This document shows, one piece after another, positions 7,002 to 13,640 of a stretch of 14,103 nt of DNA. The stretch lies in NCBI GenBank assembly GCA_041480845.1, contig JBGPAU010000018.1:1-14103 (forward strand). The letters are read 5' to 3'. Each line of letters begins with the position of its first letter. The first letter of the stretch is position 1. The notes beneath the pieces are model-generated. The model searched no databases. It was not told the DNA's origin and saw only the letters and a program-made list of their open reading frames with translations. The translations under genes were made by a program, and so were the position numbers. The DNA is from LCIL01 sp041480845. GTDB taxonomy: Bacteria; Patescibacteriota; Microgenomatia; UBA8517.

Positions 7002-7569
7002 TGGACTCTAATAATAATTTATCATATTCTTCAATCGATATGTCAGTGGGAACATTAAATGAACGGCCTATATTGCAAATCTTCCCTCCACACGAAAGAT
7101 TCCTTGCAGTAATTTTCGGGTCAATCTCTGCTTCATCCATCCCTTCCATGGATGCATATATCTGATACCGGCTGCCATCACTAAGATATATATATTTGAC
7201 GCCCTTCAGATAATCCGGATCTCTGGGCAAAATAGTCATATAAACTTTGCCGGTTATTAAATCGGTAAGAGCATCTTTTCCCCATTCACAAGGAATGGGG
7301 GAGAAAGTCCAGATTCCTTTACTGTTCTTTACGGGTTTATCACCCGGCTTTAAACAGTTCATTATTAGGCCGTCCGAGGAGGAGACGGGAAAAGATCTGT
7401 AATCAACAGAGTAGTTTGCTAAAGAGGTCTCCAGTTTCCCCATGTCGTCTCTTCTCACCTGGTCACGGGCCCTCCGCAAACTTATTATAAAATTCGGAAC
7501 TGAAACTACTATCAGGATGGTAAAAATAACTGCCAAAGATATTATTTCGGATTTGGAAAATTTATTCAT
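6988..7569 (-). CDS. Pseudopilin-like protein lacking the cleavage-site glycine
   Basis: 193 residues. The N-terminus MNKFSKSEIISLAVIFTILIV aligns with a prepilin helix so that F4 and E8 fall at mature positions 1 and 5, but the residue before them is Lys (K3) instead of Gly, and TLI is SKS. After the helix come RRARDQVRRDDMGKLETSLANYSVDYRSFP and, in the same order as the downstream pilin at 6435-7001, an NC motif, CEWG, VYMTILPRDP, YQIYASMEG and SCGGKICNIG. It is therefore a paralogue of that pilin with an altered processing site. It may stay uncut in the membrane as an anchor or assembly partner, which is inference. The start overlaps the upstream stop as ATGA. The C-terminus has an extra acidic tail (DISIEEYDKLLLES). 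Confidence 0.85.
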   Translation of the reverse strand: MNKFSKSEIISLAVIFTILIVVSVPNFIISLRRARDQVRRDDMGKLETSLANYSVDYRSFPVSSSDGLIMNCLKPGDKPVKNSKGIWTFSPIPCEWGKDALTDLITGKVYMTILPRDPDYLKGVKYIYLSDGSRYQIYASMEGMDEAEIDPKITARNLSCGGKICNIGRSFNVPTDISIEEYDKLLLESNVKK

Positions 7570-8165
7570 TTACATTCATATGCCGGTGAACAAGAATCAC
7601 TATTCGGGCAATCGGAAGTCTGGTAGGAAGGACCGCAAACAGGATACCCGGGTGAAGTTACATTTATCGGTGTACAGACACCGCCAATGCACCCCCAGTA
7701 TCCGGTATCGACTCCGCCGCTTGAATACCCACTTGAGAGAACGGGGGCGTTCGGACTATCTACATAATAGTTATAAGCCCTGCCCGGACCGATTAACGGT
7801 ACTCTTGATTTATCGGCTGCATTCTGTAATTTTGCATAAGACCGGAACCATCCCGCGCAAGTTCCCGGACCGGGTTCGTAAGCGTATGGTTCATGTGTCA
7901 AGGGATCGCAGGGTATATTCTTAAGATAGGGGGCAAGTCCCGCGTCGGTTGGACAGGTAACGGCGGCCGGATAGCAATTGTGGTCTTTTTCATACTCCTC
8001 AACTGCCACTTTGATTCTGTCGAGATCCGCCTTACGTTTTGCATCATTACCCTTGAGGGTTTGGTTAACAAAGGTACTTATAACAAGCAAAATCAAAAGA
8101 GCAATAATGGCGACGGCTACCATAACCTCAATTAATGTGAATCCAAAAAAGTATTTTTTCGCCAT
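7566..8165 (-). CDS. Type IV pilin with Cys-rich C-terminal half
   Basis: 199 residues: leader MAKKYFFG|F, helix FTLIEVMVAVAIIALLILLVI, then GNDAKRKADLDRIKVAVEEYEKDHNCYP. It has ten Cys, all after the helix; six are in the last ~50 residues (motifs YWGCIGGVC, PVCG, SDCPNSDSC, YECK). An even number and close spacing suggest several disulfides in an exported domain. The middle has IPCDPLTHEPYAYEPGPGTC, a variant of the DP...Y.Y motif of the other pilins. The gene starts inside the end of pilD (38-bp overlap) without a clear Shine-Dalgarno, so its translation is probably coupled to pilD. It could be a minor, tip-located or adhesive pilin; the function is not shown by the sequence. Confidence 0.85.
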   Translation of the reverse strand: MAKKYFFGFTLIEVMVAVAIIALLILLVISTFVNQTLKGNDAKRKADLDRIKVAVEEYEKDHNCYPAAVTCPTDAGLAPYLKNIPCDPLTHEPYAYEPGPGTCAGWFRSYAKLQNAADKSRVPLIGPGRAYNYYVDSPNAPVLSSGYSSGGVDTGYWGCIGGVCTPINVTSPGYPVCGPSYQTSDCPNSDSCSPAYECK

Positions 8166-8871
8166 AAATTAATGCTAAAGGAATAGCCAATACTAAAAAG
8201 GGTCCAAAAGCTATTTGGCTTTTCAGATGTGCTTTCCTACCTAAAATCAGTATGATTCCGATAACCGCACCTGTCAAGAAAGCCAAAAACAGCCAAATCG
8301 GTACGAGTCTTGGACCCACAATCAGTCCCCCGAGTACCGCAAATTTAACATCCCCAAGGCCCATCCCCCTGCCTTTGGTTATCAAATGAATAAGCATAAG
8401 GAAAGTTGCGGCTAAAAAACCGGCAAATAGGGAAATGAATAATGAATAATGAATAATGAATAATGAAACAAACAGACCTGCAATAATAAATGAATCGGGG
8501 ATTATCCGATGCTCCAAATCAATTATAAAAATTGCTTCAAGAATAAGAAAAATGATAATACAATATACAGCTTGCAAGGACAGTCCTTGAGAGTTGGTCG
8601 TAAAATACCCAATCGCGACAAAACCGATTCCGGTAGCAAGTTCTATCGCAGGATAGCGCCAGGAAATTGCCTTTTTACAATTTCTGCATTTCCCGCCAAG
8701 AATAATAAAGGAAAGAAGGGGAACGTTGTCGAACCAGCTGATTTGCTTTTTACATTTCGGGCAAATACTTCTACCCTTTTTGACCGAAATACCCTTGGGA
8801 TAGCGCCAGGTCAGAGCTGAGATAAACGAACCAAAAACAAGTCCGAAAACAAAAAGAAGCACCCAAACCAT
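8128..8871 (-). CDS. pilD: Prepilin peptidase PilD
   Basis: Polytopic inner-membrane aspartyl protease that removes the leader of prepilins and, in this family, often N-methylates the new end. 247 residues from ATG 8871. The N-terminal helix (VFGLVFGSFISALTWRYPKG) is followed by the methylase-associated zinc loop with CPKC (C37, C40) and CRNC (C62, C65) and ISWRYPAIE. The catalytic Asp residues are seen in IIDLEHRIIPD (D118) and GMGLGDVKF (D174). About seven hydrophobic segments follow. ATG 8871 overlaps the upstream stop as TGATG and is preferred; an in-frame TTG at 8892 would add seven residues. A 7-bp tandem repeat encodes residues 135-146, between the two catalytic Asp; slippage by one unit would shift the frame before D174. 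It sits between two pilin genes, whose products are its likely substrates. Confidence 0.95.
   Translation of the reverse strand: MVWVLLFVFGLVFGSFISALTWRYPKGISVKKGRSICPKCKKQISWFDNVPLLSFIILGGKCRNCKKAISWRYPAIELATGIGFVAIGYFTTNSQGLSLQAVYCIIIFLILEAIFIIDLEHRIIPDSFIIAGLFVSLFIIHYSLFISLFAGFLAATFLMLIHLITKGRGMGLGDVKFAVLGGLIVGPRLVPIWLFLAFLTGAVIGIILILGRKAHLKSQIAFGPFLVLAIPLALIYGEKILFWIHIN
8434..8467. repeat. Perfect 7-bp tandem repeat inside pilD
   Basis: AATGAAT is repeated four times without error (8434-8461), followed by six more matching bases. In pilD (other strand) it encodes a hydrophobic stretch FIIHYSLFIS. The unit is not a multiple of three, so gain or loss of one unit would break the frame. Confidence 0.9.
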
Positions 8872-9464
8872 CAGGGGAGACAGGAGAGACAAGTTTTAGC
8901 CGCGGCACAAGCAGCACCGCCACCGGGACAGGCTTCAGCCGCACCGGTTGGAAAGTCGGGAGGGAGAGCTCCTCCTTGGCATCTCACTCCGGCCTCCGTC
9001 TGGAAGGAGCTGGACTTAGGCAAGAAGCAAACATAGGTACTGTCTCCTTGCGCACCTAAGTTATATTTGTACAAAGGATTATAACCCCCACCAGTAATCC
9101 TACTGGTAAAAGACGACTTCAACTCACCCGTACCGGCGGCACTCAATTTATTAAGAACCGCCAATGTACCGTCTGTCCAAGTGGTATTAACCAAACCCCA
9201 CACTGTGACGTCTGACGGGGCCGGAAGAGTTGGACTGGTTTTCCAAGGATAATAACCGGCAGTGGCATAAAATCTGTCTATCGCGCCCAAAAGCTGCTCG
9301 GCGTCGGAACGGCTGCCTGTATCTCGGCTTCTGTTGATCTGCTCAATTGGGTTAATGGCCGAAAGAACCGCGACTGCCAAAATTCCGAGGACGGCAATAA
9401 CGATCAGAAGCTCAATCAGTGTGAAACCCTTGGCAGTTCTCATTACATATTCAGTATCGACCAT
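8871..9464 (-). CDS. Type IV pilin, first pilin gene after pilC
   Basis: 197 residues from ATG 9464: leader ending MRTAKG|F, helix FTLIELLIVIAVLGILAVAVL, then SAINPIEQINRSRDTGSRSDAEQLLGAIDRFYATAGYYPW. The rest is Gly/Ser/Thr-rich, with a Cys-dense tail (EACPGGG, AACAAAK, TCLSCLP); six Cys in all. The frame is open to ATG 9506, which overlaps the pilC stop as TAATG; ATG 9443 is also possible. I chose 9464 because AAGGA lies eight bases upstream. All choices give the same mature pilin. Its place directly after pilBTC and before pilD makes it a candidate main subunit, but this is only positional. The stop forms TGATG with the pilD start. Confidence 0.87.
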   Translation of the reverse strand: MVDTEYVMRTAKGFTLIELLIVIAVLGILAVAVLSAINPIEQINRSRDTGSRSDAEQLLGAIDRFYATAGYYPWKTSPTLPAPSDVTVWGLVNTTWTDGTLAVLNKLSAAGTGELKSSFTSRITGGGYNPLYKYNLGAQGDSTYVCFLPKSSSFQTEAGVRCQGGALPPDFPTGAAEACPGGGAACAAAKTCLSCLP

Positions 9465-9481
9465 CCAAATTTCCTTGTCAA
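9453..9481 (-). promoter_or_regulatory. Weak candidate internal promoter before the first pilin
   Basis: On the - strand a perfect TTGACA (9476-9481) is 17 bases from GATACT (9453-9458, four of six). It would start RNA at about the ATG at 9443. It could raise pilin expression over pilBTC, but it lies in translated sequence and may be chance. Confidence 0.25.
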
Positions 9482-9505
9482 GTACCATATTTGAGGCTGA
9501 TTTCA

Positions 9506-10711
9506 TTAGAATTGACTCGTCAAATTATATATCGGAAGGATTACGGCAATAACCAAAAACCCGACTCCGACTCCCAGTACCACCATTACAATCGGCTCAA
9601 TGGCTGCGGTGAGCCCTTTAACTTTTTCGTCGCTTTCAACTTCAAAAATATGGCTGATTTTGGTCAAAACTTCATCCATTTTCCCTGTTTCTTCCCCCAC
9701 TGCCACCATTTGGCTTAACAGGAACGGAAAAGCCTCGGGGTGCCGCGAAAATGAATAAGCAATAGGAAACCCTCTTTCAATCTGCTTTGCCGCGTCCTTC
9801 AAGGCATCCGAAATTATGGTGTTGGTCACTACCTCCGAAGTAATATTCAAGGCTTCGAGAATCGGAACACCGGAGCCGACCATCAGAGAAAGTGTGCGCG
9901 TCAGTTCTGTCAAAATAATTTGACGTTGAAGTTCACCAAAAACCGGAATTCTAAACATCATAGCATCAATCTTTCTCCTGCCTTCGGGAACCGCCGCATA
10001 CAATCTGAGTACATAAAGGCCAATACCCACAAGAAGAACCATTATGTACCAAAAACGGATAAAGAAACTCGAAGTTCCCATGAGTATCCGCGTCGGCAGG
10101 GGAAGGGTGGCGCCAAAATCCGTATATAAAGAAGTTAATTTTGGAATAACAAAAATCATCATCACAAAGCTGACTATTACCATTCCCACAATAATAATGA
10201 CGGGGTAAATTAATGCTCCTTTTACCTTACCGCTAAATTCCTGCTGTTTCTCCATGTTATCGGCAAGTCTCAGAAGTACAGCGTCCATTACTCCTCCCAC
10301 CTCGCCCGATTTCACAAGCGCGATATAGGTGCGGGAAAATACTTTGGGGTGCTTACCTAGCGAATTGGAAAAAGAGTCTCCCGCTTCAATATCGGCTAAG
10401 ATTTGCGCAACTACTTTTTGCATTGGTCCTTTTGATTGGGATCTCAAAATTAAAATCGCTTCCGTTATGGGGAGCCCCGCATTAATCATCGTCGAAAGCT
10501 GGCGCGTAAAAGTGGTAACATCGCCCGCGGTAATTTTTTCCCGGAATCTTCTAATTATCGCAAAAGGGGAATCCATTTTTGGCGTTATAGAGATAACGTA
10601 AAGACCCCGTCCCTTCACCAGTTTCGCGGCTGCGCCGGGGCTTAACGCTTCCACTTCTCCTACAACAAGATTTCCTGATTTGTCTTTGGCTTTATAATTG
10701 AACCTCTTCAT
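9506..10711 (-). CDS. pilC: Type IV pilus inner-membrane platform protein PilC
   Basis: 401 residues, the usual PilC/GspF length. The N-terminal domain (MKRFNYKAKDKSGNLVVGEVEA) is followed by two T2SSF repeats: about 62-185 (TFTRQLSTMINAGLPITEAI, GEVGGVMDAVLLRLA) and 265-390 (TRTLSLMVGSGVPILEALNI, GEETGKMDEVLTKI). Three membrane spans are visible near 166-190, 216-239 and 371-395. PilC is the platform between the cytoplasmic ATPases and the pilin in the membrane. The start ATG 10711 is preceded by AGGTAAGA and lies six bases after a 15-codon ORF that copies its first seven codons. Its stop overlaps the next pilin frame as TAATG. Confidence 0.95.
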   Translation of the reverse strand: MKRFNYKAKDKSGNLVVGEVEALSPGAAAKLVKGRGLYVISITPKMDSPFAIIRRFREKITAGDVTTFTRQLSTMINAGLPITEAILILRSQSKGPMQKVVAQILADIEAGDSFSNSLGKHPKVFSRTYIALVKSGEVGGVMDAVLLRLADNMEKQQEFSGKVKGALIYPVIIIVGMVIVSFVMMIFVIPKLTSLYTDFGATLPLPTRILMGTSSFFIRFWYIMVLLVGIGLYVLRLYAAVPEGRRKIDAMMFRIPVFGELQRQIILTELTRTLSLMVGSGVPILEALNITSEVVTNTIISDALKDAAKQIERGFPIAYSFSRHPEAFPFLLSQMVAVGEETGKMDEVLTKISHIFEVESDEKVKGLTAAIEPIVMVVLGVGVGFLVIAVILPIYNLTSQF

Positions 10712-10717
10712 TCTTAC

Positions 10718-10765
10718 CTATAAATTTTTCTGTTTCAAGCTTTGCTTATAATTAAACCTTTTCAT
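10718..10765 (-). CDS. 15-codon leader ORF duplicating the start of pilC
   Basis: ATG at 10765 overlaps the pilT stop as ATGA and opens MKRFNYKQSLKQKNL, ending in TAG six bases before the pilC ATG. The first seven residues are identical to PilC (MKRFNYK); over these 21 bases only three differ, all at third codon positions. The two ATGs are 54 bp apart, so both are in the same frame, separated by the TAG. It may be a remnant of an old pilC start, a recombination scar, or a small coupling ORF carrying ribosomes from pilT to pilC. Whether it is translated is unknown. Confidence 0.45.
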   Translation of the reverse strand: MKRFNYKQSLKQKNL

Positions 10766-11820
10766 GTACTGCGTATCAAACGCATCAGTTCTTCCGGACG
10801 GAGAGACCAACTCTGTGCCACCTCAACCGTCACAATTCCTCTTCTGACCAAGTCTGCAAGAGACCGCTCCAAAGTGCTCATACCGATCTCATGCGAGGTT
10901 TCAAGAATACTTTCAATTTGATGGGTTTTGCTTTCGCGAATGGCGGTCCTTATGGCGGTAGATCCAAGCATCACTTCATAAGTAACAACCCTGCCTTTTG
11001 TCGTACTTTGTATCAGTCTTTGCGAAAAAACCGCCTCAATCACATTACTTAACTGCAAACGTATTTGCTGCTGCTGCTCCTCAGGGAAAACATCCACAAT
11101 TCTGTCGACAGACTGTGCCGCATTATTCGTATGCAGAGTTGCAAAAACCAAATGTCCGGTTTCGGCAACGGTTAAGGCAGCGGCAATAGTTTCATAATCC
11201 CGCATCTCGCCTATAAAGACAACGTCGGGATCCTCACGAAGGGTTGATCTTAAGGCAATTTCCCATGAATGCGTATCGCTGCGCATTTCGCGTTGAGAGA
11301 TAATGGATTTGACAGGGTTAAAAATAAATTCTACGGGGTCTTCTATCGTCACTATATGAACGGCGCGGCTCTGATTGATTTCCTGAATCATTGCAGCCAA
11401 GGTTGTAGATTTTCCGTGCCCGGTCGGACCCGTAACCAAAACAAAACCCTGACGTAAGCTGGTGAATGAATGAAGGATGGGAGGGAGCCCCAAGTTTTCA
11501 ATGGAAGGGATGGTTAAAGGAATCAACCTGAAAGCGGCAGCCAGCGAGCCTTTCTGCGTATAGGCATTAACCCTGAATCTTCCTTTTTCGGAAAATGACA
11601 AAGAAAAATCCAATTCTTTGTTGACCGTCAATCTTTCAATTTGCTCACTGGTCAAAACTTGTTTTAGAAGCGCATCGATTATATCCGGAGTCAGAACTCC
11701 CAAAGAGGGAACCGGCATAAGTTCACCGTCTTTACGCAGAGTCGGAGGAATACCAGCTACAAGATGAAGATCACTTGCCTTTGCATCTATTACGGATTGT
11801 AGCAGTTGTTTGATGTCCAT
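10762..11820 (-). CDS. pilT: Type IV pilus retraction ATPase PilT
   Basis: Hexameric cytoplasmic motor that depolymerises the pilus for retraction, twitching or DNA uptake. 352 residues, typical for PilT. The N-terminal PAS-like domain (ASDLHLVAG, FRVNAYTQKGS) precedes the RecA-like domain: Walker A GPTGHGKST (131-139, with His where Ser is more usual), Asp box TIEDPVEF, Walker B VVFIGEMRD (Glu near 205), His box HLVFATLHTN, and AAQSVDRIVDVFP. AIRTAIRE near 289-296 corresponds to the AIRNLIRE retraction motif of PilT, which separates it from PilB. The frame is open to GTG 11829, but ATG 11820 has AGGAG eight bases upstream and is chosen. It lies just after pilB, whose stop is at 11826, and ends with ATGA into the mini-ORF before pilC. 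Confidence 0.96.
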   Translation of the reverse strand: MDIKQLLQSVIDAKASDLHLVAGIPPTLRKDGELMPVPSLGVLTPDIIDALLKQVLTSEQIERLTVNKELDFSLSFSEKGRFRVNAYTQKGSLAAAFRLIPLTIPSIENLGLPPILHSFTSLRQGFVLVTGPTGHGKSTTLAAMIQEINQSRAVHIVTIEDPVEFIFNPVKSIISQREMRSDTHSWEIALRSTLREDPDVVFIGEMRDYETIAAALTVAETGHLVFATLHTNNAAQSVDRIVDVFPEEQQQQIRLQLSNVIEAVFSQRLIQSTTKGRVVTYEVMLGSTAIRTAIRESKTHQIESILETSHEIGMSTLERSLADLVRRGIVTVEVAQSWSLRPEELMRLIRST

Positions 11821-11825
11821 AAAAA

Positions 11826-13562
11826 TCACTCCTGTGCAACTCTAAGTACCTCTTCTACTGTAGTAATTCCTTCGGTAACTTTCAAGTACCCATCTTGTTT
11901 CAACGATATCATTCCTTCCTCTTTTGCAGTTCTTTCTATATCGGCGGAAGAAGCCCTTTCCAAAATCAGTTTGCCTATTTTTTCCGAAGCGGGAATAACT
12001 TCGAAAATACCGACTCTGCCGTAATATCCCGAATTACCGCACTCCGGGTCTCCTTTGCCTTTGTAAAATTTAACCTCACCTTGAGGTTGCCAGAGAGAAC
12101 CCAATTCTTTTTTGACGCTTTCAACAATTTTCGGATCTGCCACATATGATTCCTTGCATGCACCATGGATTTGCCTTACGACACGCTGGGCTACAATACA
12201 GGTAATTGACGATGCCAAAAGATACGGTTCCGCTCCCATATCAAGAAGACGGGGAAGAGCCCCCGAGGCATCATTCGTGTGCAGGGTGGAAAATACCAAA
12301 TGTCCGGTGAGGGAGGCCTGCACGGCCAGATCGGCGGTTTCGCGATCCCGGATTTCTCCTACCAGAATAATATTTGGGTCTTGCCGGAGGAATGACCTTA
12401 GTCCCGATGCAAAAGTGAGCCCCACTGCGGGGTTTATTTGTACCTGATTTACACCCGCAATTTTATACTCGATAGGATCTTCCAACGTAACAATGTTAAC
12501 TTTAGGAGTATCCAGCTTTGATATAACCGAGTAAAGCGTGGTAGTTTTTCCGGAACCTGTCGGGCCGCAAATAAGAATTATTCCATGCGGCCTAAGGATT
12601 GCATCCTGCAAATTTTTAAGACCCCGGCCCCGGAGTCCCAGTTCCGGAAGGTCGGGTACTCCGCCCGATTTTTTAAGAAGCCTCATGACAATTTTTTCAC
12701 CCCAGGATGTGGGAAGGGACGAAATTCTAAGGTCCACTTCTTCCTCACTGCCCTTGAAATTAAATCTGCCGTCCTGAGGAATCCTTTTTTCATCAATCTT
12801 CATTCCGCTTAATATTTTTATTCTCGAAATTAATGAATCGTGAAGTTCTCTCGGAATAGAAAGCTTTTCCTGTAATATCCCGTCTATTCTGTAGCGCACG
12901 CGTGTTGACTTTTCCTGAGGCTCAATATGAACGTCGCTGGCTCTACTTTTAATGGCAAAGTCCAAAATTTGGGACACAATCTGGGCAATTTTTTCTTCAC
13001 GGATAAATCCTCCGCTACCTGCCCCGAAAGCCGTAAGTTTGTCTTTCTCCGGTTCAACTTCCTTAAGCGCAGCCGAAACTTCTTGTGTCAGGGAAGAAGT
13101 ATAGCGGTTTTGAATAAAGTCAACGATTTGCGAAGGAAGAGCCGCACGCGGCTTAATATGAAATCCTGTCTTTTGTTCAATGAACTCAATTGCGGAAAGA
13201 TCCAAGGGATCCGCCATTGCCAAAATTATGCTTTTATCTTTTCTGTCAACGCCAACGGGAAAAACCTTAAAGCGTTCCGCAACCTCGGGGGGGAGTGCCG
13301 AAAGAGCGGCCGGAGCGATCGGGGTTGTCGTCAGATCAATATAGGGAATATTATAAAGCTGGGCCTTTGCCTGGACCAATTTTTCCTCAGGAACCATATC
13401 ACCCTTCCTGATAATGTCCTCCTGGGTTGACCCGCTTTGAATTTCGGCAAGTTTTATCTGTTTGGCTCTGGACGCGTCGAGAGCCCCGAGAGTCACCAAA
13501 ACGTCGGCAAGAGTTCCGGTTTCTTCATCTTGAGGAATTGGGACAGGTTGGGTAGCGGGCAT
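11826..13562 (-). CDS. pilB: Type IV pilus assembly ATPase PilB
   Basis: Hexameric ATPase that drives pilus extension. 578 residues: an N-terminal MshEN/T2SSE-N domain (~15-155, with LYNIPYIDLTTTPI), a linker, then ASDVHIEPQ and RYRIDGILQEK (~208-233), DGRFNF, Walker A GPTGSGKT (333-340), Asp box TLEDPIEY (359-366), Walker B NIILVGEIRD (397-406) and His box HLVFSTLHTN (421-430). The C-terminal zinc element is reduced: where relatives have CxxC twice, this has HGAC (H466, C469) and DPEC (D505, C508), followed by the conserved GYYGRVGIFEV. First gene of the operon. ATG 13562 lacks a good Shine-Dalgarno; the promoter just upstream would leave almost no leader. The gene points away from the delta' gene, 78 bp off. 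Confidence 0.96.
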   Translation of the reverse strand: MPATQPVPIPQDEETGTLADVLVTLGALDASRAKQIKLAEIQSGSTQEDIIRKGDMVPEEKLVQAKAQLYNIPYIDLTTTPIAPAALSALPPEVAERFKVFPVGVDRKDKSIILAMADPLDLSAIEFIEQKTGFHIKPRAALPSQIVDFIQNRYTSSLTQEVSAALKEVEPEKDKLTAFGAGSGGFIREEKIAQIVSQILDFAIKSRASDVHIEPQEKSTRVRYRIDGILQEKLSIPRELHDSLISRIKILSGMKIDEKRIPQDGRFNFKGSEEEVDLRISSLPTSWGEKIVMRLLKKSGGVPDLPELGLRGRGLKNLQDAILRPHGIILICGPTGSGKTTTLYSVISKLDTPKVNIVTLEDPIEYKIAGVNQVQINPAVGLTFASGLRSFLRQDPNIILVGEIRDRETADLAVQASLTGHLVFSTLHTNDASGALPRLLDMGAEPYLLASSITCIVAQRVVRQIHGACKESYVADPKIVESVKKELGSLWQPQGEVKFYKGKGDPECGNSGYYGRVGIFEVIPASEKIGKLILERASSADIERTAKEEGMISLKQDGYLKVTEGITTVEEVLRVAQE

Positions 13563-13570
13563 GATAGTCC

Positions 13571-13599
13571 ATTATGCAATATTTAATGAATTCGATCAA
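13571..13599 (-). promoter_or_regulatory. Candidate promoter of the pil operon
   Basis: On the - strand TTGATC (13594-13599, four of six) is 17 bases from CATAAT (13571-13576, five of six). The pilB ATG begins eight bases past the -10, so the mRNA would have a leader of about two bases, in line with the missing Shine-Dalgarno. No other good candidate is seen in the 78-bp gap. Confidence 0.45.
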
Positions 13600-13613
13600 G
13601 AACTTGCAATGTA

Positions 13614-13640
13614 AATTGTTAAATGTTAATTGTTAATAAC
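13614..13640. repeat. Heptad array upstream of the delta' gene
   Basis: Three 7-mers AATTGTT, AAATGTT, AATTGTT followed by AATAAC fill the sequence right up to the delta' start codon. It occupies the place where a Shine-Dalgarno and perhaps a -10 would be expected; none is clear. Confidence 0.6.

Noticed and set aside
7442..7924. 160-codon open frame on the + strand
   Set aside because: Antisense to two pilin-family genes; the Arg/His-rich product looks like a frame shadow.
12927..13430. 167-codon open frame on the + strand
   Set aside because: Antisense to pilB, which has full motif support; the product has no recognisable domain and no ribosome site.
3505..13562. Recoded TGA (UGA=Gly) genetic code
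   Set aside because: TGA ends many genes at proper family lengths and forms ATGA overlaps with clear starts, so it acts as a stop.
13604..13640. + strand promoter for the delta' gene in the pilB-holB gap
   Set aside because: TTGCAA at 13604 has no convincing -10 at 16-18 bases; the A/T-rich heptads give many weak matches.
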